In this document: piece by piece, positions 18,161 to 28,165 of the stretch
Position numbering within the stretch: the stretch's first letter is position 1
Layout of the letters: every line of letters starts with the position of its first letter
Source of the DNA: Cognatiluteimonas weifangensis
Lineage (GTDB): Bacteria > Pseudomonadota > Gammaproteobacteria > Xanthomonadales > Xanthomonadaceae
Reading direction: 5' to 3'
DNA: 55,394 nt
Assembly (NCBI RefSeq): GCF_003416885.1
Contig: NZ_QVPD01000015.1
Span: forward strand, 1 to 55,394
Position numbers and translations under genes: made by a program
Notes under the pieces: model-generated
What the model was told of the DNA's origin: nothing
Database searches by the model: none
The model's input: only the letters and a program-made list of their open reading frames with translations

Positions 18161-19651
18161 TCAGCCGCGGCGCGCGGCCTTGGCCTTCGGCGCCTCGGTG
18201 CCGGCGTCGGCGTAGATCACGTCCTCGACCTTGCGGATCTGCGCCAGCGCCTGGCCGGTCTGGGCGCGGAACTGCGCCAGCGCCGCGCCGCGCAGCGGCT
18301 CCGGCGGCGGCATCGTCACCGCCAGCGGGTTGCGGTGCGCGCCGTTGATGCGGAATTCGTAGTGCAGGTGCGGGCCGGTCGCCAGCCCGGTCATGCCGAC
18401 GTAGCCGATCACCGTGCCCTGCGCGATGCGCTGGCCGACGCGCTCCTTGCCGAAGCGCGACATGTGTCCGTACAGGGTGGTGTAGCCGCGGCCGTGGTCG
18501 AGGATCACGGTGCGGCCGTAGCCGCCCTTCCAGCCGACGAAGGCCACGCGCGCGTCGCCGGCGGCCATGATCGGGGTGCCGCTGCGGGCCGCGTAGTCCA
18601 CGCCCTGGTGCGCGCGCACCCGGCCCAGGATCGGATGCTTGCGTGCGCGGCTGAAGCCCGAGCTGATCCGCGCGTAGGGGATCGGCATGCGGATGAAGGC
18701 TTTCTTCAGCGGGGTGCCGTCGGCGGTGAAGTACTCGGCCTTGCCGTCGTGCTCGAAGCGGAAGCCCGAGTGCAGCTTGCCGCGTACGGTGAAGGTCGCC
18801 GCCTGGATGTCGCCGGTGCGGATCAGCTCGCCCTCGCGCCAGACCTGGTCGACGACCACGCTGAAGCGGTCGCTGGCGGCGACGTCCTCGTTGAAGTCGA
18901 TGTCGTACTTGAAGATCTCGTCGGTGAGCTGGTTGATCGCCTTGCCCGAGAGCCCGAGCTTGCGCGCCGACCAGAACAGCGAGCGGCCGACCTCGCCGCT
19001 GATGACCACGGTGCGGGTGGTGGTCGGGCGCTCGATCACGCGCTCGCGCACCTGCTCGCCGACCAGCGACAGCTCGACCCGGTGGGTCTCGTCGCGGTCG
19101 TAGCGCAGCGCGCGCAGCTGGCCGTCGCGCGGGATGTCGAAGGCGAGCTCGGCGCCGGGCCGGAGCCGGGTCAGCGCCCGGCGCGCATCCGGTTGCTGCA
19201 GCAGCCGGTGCATGGTGGCGCTGGGCAGGCCGAGCTGCTGGAACAGGGCGCCCAGCGTCTGCCCAGGCTGGACCGTCAGCAGCTGCCAGTGGTCGGTGGC
19301 CGGCGCCCGCCGGGATTGCGGCAGTGCCGGCAGGGTCAGCGCCAGGGTGGTGCGCGGCGCCGACAGCGCCGCCTGCGCGACATCGCTCGTCGGGCCGGAA
19401 AAGCCGGGGACGATCGCGGCCAGCAGCGCGCCGAGGGTGGCGAACAGGCTGGCATGCGCCCAGTGGCGACGGGTCCAGCGGCCGTTGAACGCCGCCGGCA
19501 GATGGCGCGAGAGCACCTTCCGGTGCAGGGCGGCTTCGCGTAACTTGTCCAGGCGCGCACGGCGGCCGCTGCGGCTCTCCGGCGCGCTCATGCGGGCAGG
19601 CACGTAAGGTTCGGGCGCATCGGTCACTCCCCCGTCCGATGTGACGGACAC
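18161..19651 (-). CDS. mepM: M23 family murein DD-endopeptidase (MepM-like)
   Basis: Zinc-dependent endopeptidase that cuts peptide cross-links in the growing wall. The 496 residues have a cytosolic N-terminus and one membrane anchor near residues 70-85 ([17 protein letters not shown]). A LysM-like/OapA-type segment follows ([19 protein letters not shown]), then the LytM domain. The zinc ligands are in HQGVDYAA (H and D) and HLHYEF (last H); GHMSRF is the other catalytic-site stretch. All key residues are present, so it should be active, unlike EnvC further on. An alternative start at MSAPESRSG, 20 codons in, is possible. It diverges from tyrS. Confidence 0.92.
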   Translation of the reverse strand: MSVTSDGGVTDAPEPYVPARMSAPESRSGRRARLDKLREAALHRKVLSRHLPAAFNGRWTRRHWAHASLFATLGALLAAIVPGFSGPTSDVAQAALSAPRTTLALTLPALPQSRRAPATDHWQLLTVQPGQTLGALFQQLGLPSATMHRLLQQPDARRALTRLRPGAELAFDIPRDGQLRALRYDRDETHRVELSLVGEQVRERVIERPTTTRTVVISGEVGRSLFWSARKLGLSGKAINQLTDEIFKYDIDFNEDVAASDRFSVVVDQVWREGELIRTGDIQAATFTVRGKLHSGFRFEHDGKAEYFTADGTPLKKAFIRMPIPYARISSGFSRARKHPILGRVRAHQGVDYAARSGTPIMAAGDARVAFVGWKGGYGRTVILDHGRGYTTLYGHMSRFGKERVGQRIAQGTVIGYVGMTGLATGPHLHYEFRINGAHRNPLAVTMPPPEPLRGAALAQFRAQTGQALAQIRKVEDVIYADAGTEAPKAKAARRG

Positions 19652-19796
19652 ATCAAGCCGGTAACATAGTCGCGGGAAAAGTACGCGTCAAACCCTTGAA
19701 TGCGATGACTTTTCCGCGATTCCCCCATTTAACCGGCCGTTAACGCCGTTTTCCAACACGCGTCACGCTTCCGCGTGCCGCCGCAGCGAGAGTGCC

Positions 19797-21032
19797 GTGA
19801 GCCTGTCCGCCGACCTGTCCTCCCAACTGGCGCTGATCGCCCGTGGCGCCGACGAGATCCTCAAGCACGAGGAGCTGCAGGCGCGGCTGACCGCGTCCCT
19901 GCAGGCCGGCGGCCGCCCGCTGCGGGTCAAGGCCGGGTTCGACCCGACCGCGCCGGACCTGCATCTGGGGCACACGGTGCTGCTCAACAAGCTGCGCCAG
20001 TTCCAGGACCTGGGCCACCAGGTGATCTTCCTGATCGGCGACTTCACCGGGATGATCGGCGATCCGACCGGCAAGAACGTCACCCGCAAGCCGCTGACCC
20101 GCGAGGACGTGCTGGCCAACGCCCGCACCTACGAGGCGCAGGTGTTCAAGGTGCTCGACCGCGAGCGCACGCAGGTGCGCTTCAACAGCGAGTGGTTCGG
20201 GCAGATGGGGGCGGCCGACATGATCAAGCTCGCCGCGCAGCACACCGTGGCGCGGATGCTCGAGCGCGACGACTTCGCCAAGCGCTACGCGGCGCAGCAG
20301 CCGATCGCGATCCACGAGTTCCTGTATCCGCTGGTGCAGGGCTACGACTCGGTGGCGCTCGAGGCCGACGTCGAGCTCGGCGGCACCGACCAGAAGTTCA
20401 ACCTGCTGATGGGCCGCGGCCTGCAGGAACATTTCGGCCAGCCGCCGCAGATCGTGCTGACCATGCCGCTGCTGGAAGGCCTGGACGGCGTGCAGAAGAT
20501 GTCCAAGTCGCTGGGCAACTACATCGGCATCGACGAGCCGGCGATCGACATCGTCACCAAGGCGATGAAGATCGGCGACGAGCTGATGTGGCGCTGGATC
20601 GAGCTGCTGAGTTTCGAGATCTCGATCGCCGAGGCGGCGACGCTGAAGACGGAGATCGCGGCCGGCCAGCTCAACCCGCGCGACGTCAAGCTGCGGCTGG
20701 CGCGCGAGCTGGCCGCGCGCTTCCACGGCGCAGCCGCCGCCGAGCAGGCGGTCGCCGGCTGGAACGCCGCGGTCCGCGGCGAGGGTGACACCGCGCAATT
20801 GCCGTTGCAGGACATCGCGGTCCCGGCCGCGGGCCTGCGCATCGCCGCGCTGCTGACCGCCGCCGGCCTGACCCCGAGCAATTCGGAAGCCAACCGCAAG
20901 CTCAGGGAGCGCGCGGTGAAGGTCGATGGCGAGGTCGTCGAGGATCCGCAGCGGCTGTTCGCACCCGGCTTCGAGGGTCTGCTCGCGGTCGGCAAGCGCA
21001 CCTTCGCGCGGGTGCGGCTGGTCGCCAGCTGA
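19797..21032 (+). CDS. tyrS: Tyrosyl-tRNA synthetase
   Basis: Class I aminoacyl-tRNA synthetase that charges tRNA-Tyr. The 411 residues show the HIGH-type motif [13 protein letters not shown] and the [12 protein letters not shown] segment. The KMSKS loop [12 protein letters not shown] is present. The C-terminal S4 RNA-binding domain contains [20 protein letters not shown]. It is the TyrZ-like type, with KMSKS rather than KFGKT. The GTG start (19797) is preferred because no ATG near it gives the family N-terminus. The gene diverges from the M23 peptidase with a 145-bp, AT-richer gap. A strong hairpin follows the stop. Confidence 0.96.
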   Translation: MSLSADLSSQLALIARGADEILKHEELQARLTASLQAGGRPLRVKAGFDPTAPDLHLGHTVLLNKLRQFQDLGHQVIFLIGDFTGMIGDPTGKNVTRKPLTREDVLANARTYEAQVFKVLDRERTQVRFNSEWFGQMGAADMIKLAAQHTVARMLERDDFAKRYAAQQPIAIHEFLYPLVQGYDSVALEADVELGGTDQKFNLLMGRGLQEHFGQPPQIVLTMPLLEGLDGVQKMSKSLGNYIGIDEPAIDIVTKAMKIGDELMWRWIELLSFEISIAEAATLKTEIAAGQLNPRDVKLRLARELAARFHGAAAAEQAVAGWNAAVRGEGDTAQLPLQDIAVPAAGLRIAALLTAAGLTPSNSEANRKLRERAVKVDGEVVEDPQRLFAPGFEGLLAVGKRTFARVRLVAS

Positions 21033-21063
21033 GTCCCGGCCCGCGGGCAGGGGCCCGGAGATG

Positions 21064-21090
21064 CGGACGGCGCCATCGCGGCGCCGTCCG
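21064..21090. terminator. Hairpin between convergent tyrS and M28 peptidase genes
   Basis: CGGACGGCGCC and GGCGCCGTCCG form a perfect 11-bp stem with a 5-base loop, 32 bp after the tyrS stop. There is no U-run on either strand. Its location between convergent genes suits a bidirectional transcript end. Confidence 0.55.
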
Positions 21091-21113
21091 TGGAGATGCG
21101 GGACGGGGCCGGG

Positions 21114-22847
21114 CTACTTCGCCGCGGGCGCCGTCGTCGCGCCGGCCCGCGCCTGGTCGCGCGCGGCCTTGAAGGGATTGCCGGCGTACCAGTTCGGCCA
21201 CTGCTGCGACGCGGCCAGGTCGCGGCCGACGGCGTACACGGTTTCCAGGTCCTGGATCGCGCCGTCGAGCTTCCAGGTGGCTGCGTCGTATTCGTCGCCG
21301 GGCTTGTGGTAGCGGTGCTCGTTGTAGTCCTTGGCCGCGGCCGCACCCGCCGCGGTGCCACCGTCGACCAGGTCCTCGCCGCCGTCGATGTACAGCGCCG
21401 GCACCCCGGCCTTGGCGAAGTTGAAGTGGTCGGAACGGAAATAGCCGCCGGCCTCCGGATGCGCTTCCGCGTGCAGGCTGCGGCCCTGCTGTTCGGCGAC
21501 CGGCTTGAGCAGGTCCTCCAGCTGCGAGCTGCCCAGGCCGACCACGGTGATGTCGCGGCTGCGGCCGGACACGCTCATCGCGTCGAGGTTGAACGCCGCC
21601 ACCGTCTGCGCCAGCGGGAGGGCCGGGTGGGCGACGTAGTACTGCGAGCCGAGCAGGCCCGATTCCTCCAGCGTCACCGCCAGGAACAGCAGCGAGCGCT
21701 CGGGTGCGGGTTGCTGGTGGGCGAACGCCTCGGCCAGCTCGAGGATCCCGGCCACGCCGGTGGCGTTGTCGACCGCGCCGTTGTAGATGGTGTCGGCGCT
21801 GCCGTCGGGCCCGGCTTCGTCGTCGTGCTTGCCCAGGTGGTCCCAGTGCGCCATGTACAGCACCGCTTCGTCCGGATGCGCGCGGCCCGGCAGCAGGCCG
21901 ACGACGTTGCGCGAGGATTTCTGCGCGATCGTGCTCTTGAGGTCCAGCGACAGCGTCGCGTCCATCGGCACCGCCTTGAAGCCGCGCTTGTTGGCGGCGG
22001 CGCGCAGTTGTGCCAGGTCCAGGCCGGCGCCGGCGAACAGCGCGTTGGCGGCCTCGCCGCTGAGCCAGCCTTGCGCCGGCAGCCGCGGCGCGGGGTCGCC
22101 GGCGGCGGGCAGGTCGTGCTGCGCGCCCGACCAGGAGCTTTTCACCACGTCCCAACCGTAGGACGCGCCGGCGTCGTCGTGGACAATCAGCGCGGCGGCG
22201 GCGCCCTTGCGCGCGGCCTCCTCGAACTTGTAGGTCCAGCGGCCGTAGTAGGTCATGCGCTTGCCTTCGAACAGGCTGTCGTCGCCGGCGTGGAAGCCCG
22301 GATCGTTGACCAGCATCACCACGGTCTTGCCGCGGACGTCGATGCCGGCGTAGTCGTTCCACTGCTGCTCGGGCGCATCCACGCCGTAGCCGACGAACAC
22401 CAGCGGGCTGGCCTCGAGCTTCACTTCCGCTTGCCCGCTGCGGGTGCCGATCACCATGTCGTCGCCGAACCGCAACACCCGCGGCTTGCCGGCGACCTCC
22501 AGCGCGAGCGTGGTGGCCGGATCGGTGGTGGTCTCCACCATCGGCACGGTCTGGAACCACTGCCCGCGGTAGCCCGGCTGCAGGCCGATGCGCTGCATCT
22601 GCGCCTGGATGTACTCGACCGTCCTGTCCTCGCCGGCGGTGCCGGGACCGCGGCCCTCGAACCCGTCGGAAGCGAGCGCCTGCACGTGCGCGGCGAAGTC
22701 GCCGGCGTCGATGCCGGGCCGGAAGGCGTGCGTGGCCGCGGTCGCGGCGGGCGCCGGCGCGGCCGCGGCCTGCGGGCGGTCGCAGGCGGCCAGGGCGAGG
22801 GCGCCGAGCAGGGCGCAGGACAGGCAGGACAGGAACGGGCGCGACAT
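21114..22847 (-). CDS. M28 family metallopeptidase, lipoprotein
   Basis: A 577-residue exported zinc aminopeptidase-type protein. The N-terminus MSRPFLSCLSCALLGALALAA followed by C (residue 22) is a lipoprotein signal with lipobox LAAC, so it should be membrane-anchored in the periplasm or outer membrane. A protease-associated domain (about residues 130-260, including AALIVHDDAGASYGWDVV) is inserted before the catalytic core. The zinc ligands are in MAHWDHLG, GAVDNATGVAGI and LEESGLLGSQYY (Glu-Glu), then FNLDAMSV and RSDHFNF. The nearest functional relatives are PgcP- and YwaD-like aminopeptidases; the substrate is not clear. The gene stands alone, convergent with tyrS. Confidence 0.9.
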   Translation of the reverse strand: MSRPFLSCLSCALLGALALAACDRPQAAAAPAPAATAATHAFRPGIDAGDFAAHVQALASDGFEGRGPGTAGEDRTVEYIQAQMQRIGLQPGYRGQWFQTVPMVETTTDPATTLALEVAGKPRVLRFGDDMVIGTRSGQAEVKLEASPLVFVGYGVDAPEQQWNDYAGIDVRGKTVVMLVNDPGFHAGDDSLFEGKRMTYYGRWTYKFEEAARKGAAAALIVHDDAGASYGWDVVKSSWSGAQHDLPAAGDPAPRLPAQGWLSGEAANALFAGAGLDLAQLRAAANKRGFKAVPMDATLSLDLKSTIAQKSSRNVVGLLPGRAHPDEAVLYMAHWDHLGKHDDEAGPDGSADTIYNGAVDNATGVAGILELAEAFAHQQPAPERSLLFLAVTLEESGLLGSQYYVAHPALPLAQTVAAFNLDAMSVSGRSRDITVVGLGSSQLEDLLKPVAEQQGRSLHAEAHPEAGGYFRSDHFNFAKAGVPALYIDGGEDLVDGGTAAGAAAAKDYNEHRYHKPGDEYDAATWKLDGAIQDLETVYAVGRDLAASQQWPNWYAGNPFKAARDQARAGATTAPAAK

Positions 22848-22894
22848 CGCGGCCTCCGCGGTGGCAGGAAGCCCGATGCTAGCAGTTGCGGCGC

Positions 22895-23575
22895 TTACTC
22901 ATCCGCCGGCGGCGTCGGCGTGGAGTAGCGCACCGCAGTGGCGCCGCGGACGCTGCCGATGCGGGCGCTGGCGTGCACGTACAGCCGCACCTCGCGTTCG
23001 AACACCAGCGGCCCCTCGACCACCGCGTCCGGGCCGATCACGATCTTCGGCGCGCGCTGCCTGCCCAGGCGGACGTGGACGCCGCCGCGGTTCGGCTTGT
23101 CCACGCGGATCCCGCCCTTGACGTGCGAGCCCGCGCCCACGGTGATGTCGCCGCTCACGGTTGCGATGTCGCCGGCCAGGTCGGTGTCGACCAGGCCGAT
23201 GCCGCCGTTGACGGTGGCGACATCGCCGCCGACGCGGCTGCCGCGGTCCAGGAAGATCGCGCCGTTGACGGTCTCGATGCCGGCCTCCACCTGCGCGCGG
23301 CGGCCCAGGCGGATGCCGCCGTTGACCGTGGACAGCGTCTGCGCGCGGACATCGTCCTCGCCGTGGATGCTGCCGTTGACGGTTTCCACGTCCGCGGCCT
23401 GCGCCCCGGCCTGCAGGCGGATGCTGCCGTTGACGGTCTCCAGGTCGCCGTAACGCTGCCCGGCGGTGGCGGTGATGCTGCCGTTGATCTTGTCGATGTC
23501 CTGGCCCTGGGCAAAGGCGGGCGCGGCGGCGAACAAGGCAAGGGCGAGGGCGAGAGCGAGGCGGGTACGCGGCAT
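22895..23575 (-). CDS. Exported protein of seven 'VNGxI' repeats, likely beta-solenoid
   Basis: A 226-residue protein with a clean signal peptide ([18 protein letters not shown]). The mature part is built of about seven repeats of 18-21 residues, each centred on INGSI, VNGSI, VNGGI, VNGAI or VSGDI and separated by G/A-rich turns. The spacing and alternating hydrophobic pattern predict a right-handed beta-helix, as in DUF4097 or bactofilin-like proteins. The C-terminal part is different ([20 protein letters not shown]) but keeps a strand-rich pattern. No enzyme motif is seen. It ends 47 bp before the M28 gene start on the same strand, so it is probably the first gene of a two-gene unit. Confidence 0.75.
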   Translation of the reverse strand: MPRTRLALALALALFAAAPAFAQGQDIDKINGSITATAGQRYGDLETVNGSIRLQAGAQAADVETVNGSIHGEDDVRAQTLSTVNGGIRLGRRAQVEAGIETVNGAIFLDRGSRVGGDVATVNGGIGLVDTDLAGDIATVSGDITVGAGSHVKGGIRVDKPNRGGVHVRLGRQRAPKIVIGPDAVVEGPLVFEREVRLYVHASARIGSVRGATAVRYSTPTPPADE

Positions 23576-23688
23576 GGTCGGGTCAGTCCGGTGGCGGGGG
23601 TGTCCTGCTCGGATGCGACGGCGGCGCGCAGGGTTTAAGCGGTCGGCGCGTCCGCCGCAGCGGATGCCGGCAGTCTGCGGGGCTTCGC

Positions 23689-23694
23689 TACAAT
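23689..23694 (+). promoter_or_regulatory. Possible -10 box for gpmI
   Basis: TACAAT matches the -10 consensus at five of six positions and lies 34 bp before the TTG start of gpmI. No good -35 box is found at the right distance. The transcript would carry a leader of about 27 bases. Confidence 0.4.
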
Positions 23695-23727
23695 CGGCGC
23701 CTGTCCGAAGTCACCGGGACTTTCGCC

Positions 23728-25296
23728 TTGCCTGCAGCCAGCCCGCGCCCCAAACCCGTCGTCCTGCTGATCCTCGATGGCTGGGGCCACCGCGAGGACC
23801 CCACCGACAACGCCCTGGCGCAGGCCACCTTGCCGCACTGGCGGCAGTTGTGGGCGAGCCGTCCGCACACCCTGATCGAGACCTCCGGCCGCCAGGTCGG
23901 CCTGCCGGACGGGCAGATGGGCAATTCCGAGGTCGGGCACATGAACCTGGGCGCCGGCCGCGTCGTCTACCAGGACCTGACCCGGATCGACGCGGCGATC
24001 GAGGACGGCAGCTTCTTCGCCAACCCCGAACTGCATGCCGCCTGCCAGGCGGTGATCGACAGCGGCGGCACCCTGCACCTGCTGGGGCTGCTCTCGCCCG
24101 GCGGCGTGCACAGCCACCAGCGGCACCTGTTCGCGATGCTGGAGCTGGCGCAGCGCGCCGGCGTGGCGCGGGTCGCGGTGCATGCGTTCCTCGACGGCCG
24201 CGACACCCCGCCGCGCTCCGCGGAGCCCAGCCTGGCGGCGCTGCAGGACAAGTGCGCGGCGCTAGGCAACGCGCGCATCGCCAGCATCGGCGGCCGCTAC
24301 TACGCGATGGATCGCGACCAGCGCTGGGAGCGCCTGCATCGCGCTTGGGACGCGATCGTCGAGGCCCGCGCCGACTACCGCGCGCTCGATGCGCAGGCCG
24401 CGCTGCTGGCGGCCTACGCGCGCGGCGAGAACGACGAGTTCGTCGCCCCGACCGTGATCGCGCCGGCCGACGGCGAGCCGGCACCGATGGCCGACGGCGA
24501 CGCGGTGGTGTTCATGAACTTCCGCGCCGACCGCGCGCGGCAGCTGGCCGCGGCGTTCGTCGCCCCCGACTTCCACGGTTTCGACGCGCGGCGCCCGCGG
24601 CTGGCGCGCTTCGTCTGCCTGACCGAGTACGACGCGACCCTGCCGGCGCCGGTGGCTTTCGCGCCCGACAACCTCGCCCATACCTTCGGCGCGCTGCTGG
24701 CCGACCACGGTCTGACCCAGTTGCGCATCGCCGAGACCGAGAAGTACGCACACGTGACGTTCTTCTTCAGCGGTGGCCGCGAGGCGCCGTACCCGGGCGA
24801 GCAGCGCATCCTGGTGCCCAGCCCCAAGGTGGCGACCTACGACCGGCAGCCGGAAATGAGCTGTCCGGAGGTGACCGCGCGGCTGGTGGACGCGATCCGC
24901 GCGCAGCGTTTCGACGCGATCGTGTGCAACCTCGCCAACCCCGACATGGTCGGCCACACCGGCGACCTGCAGGCCGCGATCCGCGCCGCCGAGGCAGTCG
25001 ACGCCGCGATCGGCGCGATCGTCGCCGCGGTGCAGGCGGTTGGCGGCGCGCTGCTGATCACCGCCGACCACGGCAACCTGGAGCTGATGCGCGATCCGGT
25101 CACCGGTCAGCCGCACACCGCGCACACCGTCGGCCCGGTGCCGCTGGTCTACGTCGGTGCGCGGACGGCGCGTCTGCGCGACGGCGGCGCGCTGCGCGAT
25201 GTCGCGCCAACCCTGCTGGATCTGCTCGGCCTGCCGCCGCCGGCGGAGATGACCGGCCGCAGCCTGCTGCTCGCCGCCGTGCCGGGCGGGGATTGA
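23728..25296 (+). CDS. gpmI: 2,3-bisphosphoglycerate-independent phosphoglycerate mutase
   Basis: Interconverts 3- and 2-phosphoglycerate in glycolysis with two manganese ions. The 522-residue protein begins [17 protein letters not shown], with a metal-ligand Asp. The nucleophile serine is in [16 protein letters not shown] (S67). HGV-type stretches HSHQRHLF and [11 protein letters not shown] follow, then [13 protein letters not shown] and the metal motif TADHGNLE. The start is a TTG codon at 23728, which gives the expected N-terminus; there is no suitable ATG. Its stop overlaps the ATG of envC (ATGA-type), so the two are co-translated. Confidence 0.95.
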   Translation: MPAASPRPKPVVLLILDGWGHREDPTDNALAQATLPHWRQLWASRPHTLIETSGRQVGLPDGQMGNSEVGHMNLGAGRVVYQDLTRIDAAIEDGSFFANPELHAACQAVIDSGGTLHLLGLLSPGGVHSHQRHLFAMLELAQRAGVARVAVHAFLDGRDTPPRSAEPSLAALQDKCAALGNARIASIGGRYYAMDRDQRWERLHRAWDAIVEARADYRALDAQAALLAAYARGENDEFVAPTVIAPADGEPAPMADGDAVVFMNFRADRARQLAAAFVAPDFHGFDARRPRLARFVCLTEYDATLPAPVAFAPDNLAHTFGALLADHGLTQLRIAETEKYAHVTFFFSGGREAPYPGEQRILVPSPKVATYDRQPEMSCPEVTARLVDAIRAQRFDAIVCNLANPDMVGHTGDLQAAIRAAEAVDAAIGAIVAAVQAVGGALLITADHGNLELMRDPVTGQPHTAHTVGPVPLVYVGARTARLRDGGALRDVAPTLLDLLGLPPPAEMTGRSLLLAAVPGGD

Positions 25297-26516
25297 TGGC
25301 GCGCGCGCGCGCCGGCCTGGCGATCGCCGCGGCCCTGGCCGCGCTGGTGCTCGCCTTCGCCGTGCCCGCGCAGAACAGCCGCGACGCGCAGCGCAGGCTC
25401 GACCGCGCCCAGCGCGAGCTGCAGGCGGTCGCCGCCGAGCGCCGTCGGATCGAAGGCCAGCGCGGCGCCGCCTCGCGGCAGCTGCGCGCGGTCGACGAGC
25501 GCCTGGGCCGTTCCAGCCGCAGCCTGCGCGAGACCGAGGCCCGGCTGGCGCAGCAGCAAGCCGCGCTGGCGCAGCTGCAGCAGCAGCGCGCGGCATTGCA
25601 GTCCCGGCTCGGCGATCAGCGCCAGGCGCTGGCGCGATTGCTGCGCGCCGCCTACACCGTCGGCGGCGACGCGCCGCTGAAGCTGCTGCTGGCGCAGGAC
25701 AGCGTTGCCGAGGCCAACCGCGTGCTGGGCTGGCACCGCTACCTGCAGCGCGACCGCGCGCAGCGCATCGCCGCGCTGGCCGCGGAGCTGCAGCAACTGG
25801 ACGCGCTGGAGCAACGCATCGCCGAGCAGCAACGCGCGCTGGATGCCGCGCGTGCGAGCCAGCGCGCGCAGCTGGCGCAGCTGCAGGACGACCGCCAACG
25901 GCACGCGCAGACGGTCGCCCGGCTGGAGACGCGCTACCAGGACCGGCGCAGTCGCGAGCGCGCGTTGGGCAGCGACGTCGCCGGGTTGAAGCGGCTGCTG
26001 GCGCGGTTGCGCGCGGCCGCCGCGCGCGCCGAGGCCGAACGTCGCGCCGCCGCGCGACGCGCCGCGCATGCGCCGGGCAAGCCCGGGCAGGCGCGGCCCA
26101 AGCCGCCGCTGATCGCCAACGCCGCGCCGGTCCGGGTCGGCGGCCTCGGCTGGCCGCTGTCGGGCAGCCTGCTGGCCGGCTACGGCGGCACCCTGCCCGA
26201 CGGCGGCCGCAGCGCCGGCCTGCTGATCGGCGCGCCGACCGGGGCCACGGTCAAGGCGGTCGCCAACGGCAAGGTGGTGTTCGCCGACTGGATGAACGGC
26301 TACGGCCTGATCCTGATCGTCGACCACGGCAACGGCTACATGAGCCTGTACGCGCGCAACGAGGCGCTGCTGCGCGACGCCGGCGACGACGTCAAGCGCG
26401 GCGACGCGCTCGCCAGCGTCGGCAGTTCCGGCGGCGCCGGGCCGCCGGCGCTGTATTTCGAGCTGCGCCGCAACGGCGACCCGGTCGATCCGCGGGTCTG
26501 GCTGCAGAAACAGTGA
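25296..26516 (+). CDS. envC: EnvC-like murein hydrolase activator
   Basis: Periplasmic activator of the cell-division amidases, recruited by FtsEX. The 406 residues have a signal peptide (AGLAIAAALAALVLAFAVPA). A long coiled coil runs from about residues 28 to 260 (SRDAQRRLDRAQRELQAVAA and onward, with many heptads), then a LytM domain. The LytM zinc ligands are lost: the first motif reads AGLLIGAP and the last reads ALYFELRR, where active enzymes have HxGxD and HLHFE. That loss is the hallmark of activator-type EnvC proteins. The ATG overlaps the gpmI stop. The gpmI-envC-ctpA order is widespread in gammaproteobacteria. Confidence 0.92.
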   Translation: MARARAGLAIAAALAALVLAFAVPAQNSRDAQRRLDRAQRELQAVAAERRRIEGQRGAASRQLRAVDERLGRSSRSLRETEARLAQQQAALAQLQQQRAALQSRLGDQRQALARLLRAAYTVGGDAPLKLLLAQDSVAEANRVLGWHRYLQRDRAQRIAALAAELQQLDALEQRIAEQQRALDAARASQRAQLAQLQDDRQRHAQTVARLETRYQDRRSRERALGSDVAGLKRLLARLRAAAARAEAERRAAARRAAHAPGKPGQARPKPPLIANAAPVRVGGLGWPLSGSLLAGYGGTLPDGGRSAGLLIGAPTGATVKAVANGKVVFADWMNGYGLILIVDHGNGYMSLYARNEALLRDAGDDVKRGDALASVGSSGGAGPPALYFELRRNGDPVDPRVWLQKQ

Positions 26517-26533
26517 GCGCGCGGACGCGTGTG

Positions 26534-26559
26534 CGCGGGCGCGGTGCGCCGCGCCCGCG
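26534..26559 (+). terminator. Hairpin after envC
   Basis: CGCGGGCGCGG and CCGCGCCCGCG form a perfect 11-bp stem around a TGCG loop, 18 bp after the envC stop. It has no U-run. It may end the gpmI-envC transcript, leaving the protease gene with its own promoter in the 205-bp gap. Confidence 0.5.
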
Positions 26560-26721
26560 TGGCGCACGACGAGCACGCAAGGCGGCGCGGGCGTTGCAGC
26601 GGCGGCGCGCGACGGGCCCGCCCGTTCCCGGCCCGACGCGTCGGCGCCTCGCGTCTCCCGCTGCACACCCGTTCACCCGTTCCGTGGTCTGATGCTCCCC
26701 TGCCACTTCCGGAGTCCCGGC

Positions 26722-28083
26722 ATGCGTTTCGCCCCCTTGTCCGCGCTGCTGGCCCTGGCGCTGCTCGCGCCCGCCCACGCCCAGCAGGCGCCGCCGGTGC
26801 CGGCGCCGGAGGTCGCGCCGCCAGGCTCCACCGCCGACGATCCCGACGCCGCGCCGCAGAGCGCCGACGCCGACGATCCCGACGCCGCTGAAGACGCCGC
26901 CAGCCAGGTGCCGCTGGCGCAGATCCGGCGCTTCGTCACCGTCTACAACGCGGTGCGCGCGGCGTACGTGGATCCGGTCGACGACGACCGCCTGATGCAC
27001 GCCGCGGTCAAGGGCCTGCTGCTGGACCTGGACCCGCACAGCACCTATTTCGACAAGGACGATGCCCGCGCCTTCGACGAGGAAACCAGCGGCGCTTACG
27101 ACGGCATCGGTGTGGAAGTGCAGCCGCAGGCCGACGGCAGCATCAAGGTCATCGCGCCGATCGACGGCACCCCGGCCGCGCGCGCCGGGATCAAGGCCGG
27201 CGACACCATCGTCGCGGTCGACGGCAAGCCGCTGCAGCCCGGCGACGACGGCCAGGGCCCGCTGCGCGGCAAGCCCGGCACCCGGGTGGTGCTGACCCTG
27301 CTGCGCGAAGGCGCGGCCAAGCCGTTCGACGTGACGGTGATGCGCGAAACCATCCGCGTCGCCAGCGTGCGCGGCCGCCTACTGGAGCCCGGCTACGGCT
27401 ATTTGCGCATCGCCGCGTTCCAGGCCGACACCGCCGCCGATTTCGAGACGGTGCTGGCGGACCTGCAGCGGCAGGCCGGCGGCGCCACCCCCGGCCGGGG
27501 CCTGCGCGGGCTGGTGCTGGATTTGCGCAGCAATCCCGGCGGCCTGCTGGTGTCGGCGGTGCAGATCGCCGACGACCTGCTCGAGCGCGGCGGCATCGTC
27601 AGCACCCGCGGCCGCATCCCGATCAGCGACACGCAGTTCAGCGCCACCCCCGGCGACCGCCTGCACGGCGCGCCGCTGGTGGTGCTGGTGGACGCCGGCT
27701 CCGCCAGCGCCGCGGAGGTGCTGGCCGGTGCGCTCGCCGACAACGGCCGCGCCCGCATCGTCGGCAGCCGCACCTTCGGCAAGGGCTCGGTGCAGACCCT
27801 GCTTCCGCTGAACAACGGCGACTCGGTCAAGCTCACCACCGCGCGCTACTACACCCCCAGTGGCAAGTCGATCCAGGCGCGCGGCATCGAACCCGACGTG
27901 GTGCTGCGCCCGGCCGGCGACGCCGCCAACGGCGGCAAGCCCGACGTCACCGAAGCGACCCTGCCCGGCCACCTGCGCGGCGACGGCGAAGCCGAAGCCG
28001 GCAGCCACGCCGGCGACGTCCTCGACGGCGACGCGCCGATCGCGGCGGCGCTGGCGGAGCTGAAGCGGATGGTGGGGAAATGA
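26722..28083 (+). CDS. ctpA: S41 family C-terminal processing protease
   Basis: Periplasmic serine protease with a Ser-Lys dyad. The 453-residue protein has a signal peptide (LSALLALALLAPAHAQ) and an acidic low-complexity linker. A PDZ domain follows (YDGIGVEVQPQADGSI, then AARAGIKAGDTIVAVDG), then the S41 core. The nucleophile is in DAGSASAAEVLAGAL and the lysine in TFGKGSVQT. A substrate-binding LDLRSNPGGLL stretch is present. The start MRFAPLSAL is chosen over an ATG ten codons upstream because it begins the signal peptide properly. It follows envC, an order that links it to wall hydrolase control. Downstream, the sequence turns abruptly into Rhs remnants. Confidence 0.93.
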   Translation: MRFAPLSALLALALLAPAHAQQAPPVPAPEVAPPGSTADDPDAAPQSADADDPDAAEDAASQVPLAQIRRFVTVYNAVRAAYVDPVDDDRLMHAAVKGLLLDLDPHSTYFDKDDARAFDEETSGAYDGIGVEVQPQADGSIKVIAPIDGTPAARAGIKAGDTIVAVDGKPLQPGDDGQGPLRGKPGTRVVLTLLREGAAKPFDVTVMRETIRVASVRGRLLEPGYGYLRIAAFQADTAADFETVLADLQRQAGGATPGRGLRGLVLDLRSNPGGLLVSAVQIADDLLERGGIVSTRGRIPISDTQFSATPGDRLHGAPLVVLVDAGSASAAEVLAGALADNGRARIVGSRTFGKGSVQTLLPLNNGDSVKLTTARYYTPSGKSIQARGIEPDVVLRPAGDAANGGKPDVTEATLPGHLRGDGEAEAGSHAGDVLDGDAPIAAALAELKRMVGK

Positions 28084-28165
28084 TGCGTATCCGCTGACGG
28101 GTTCGGCCTTCCCTAGTTGGCGAGGGCCTCGGTGTCCAGGCTGCCGACGGGCGACAGGTAGCCGC

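Noticed and set aside
22895..23575. CRISPR-like short repeats
   Set aside because: The recurring GCCGTTGACGGT motif is coding (VNG repeats) and imperfect in spacing.
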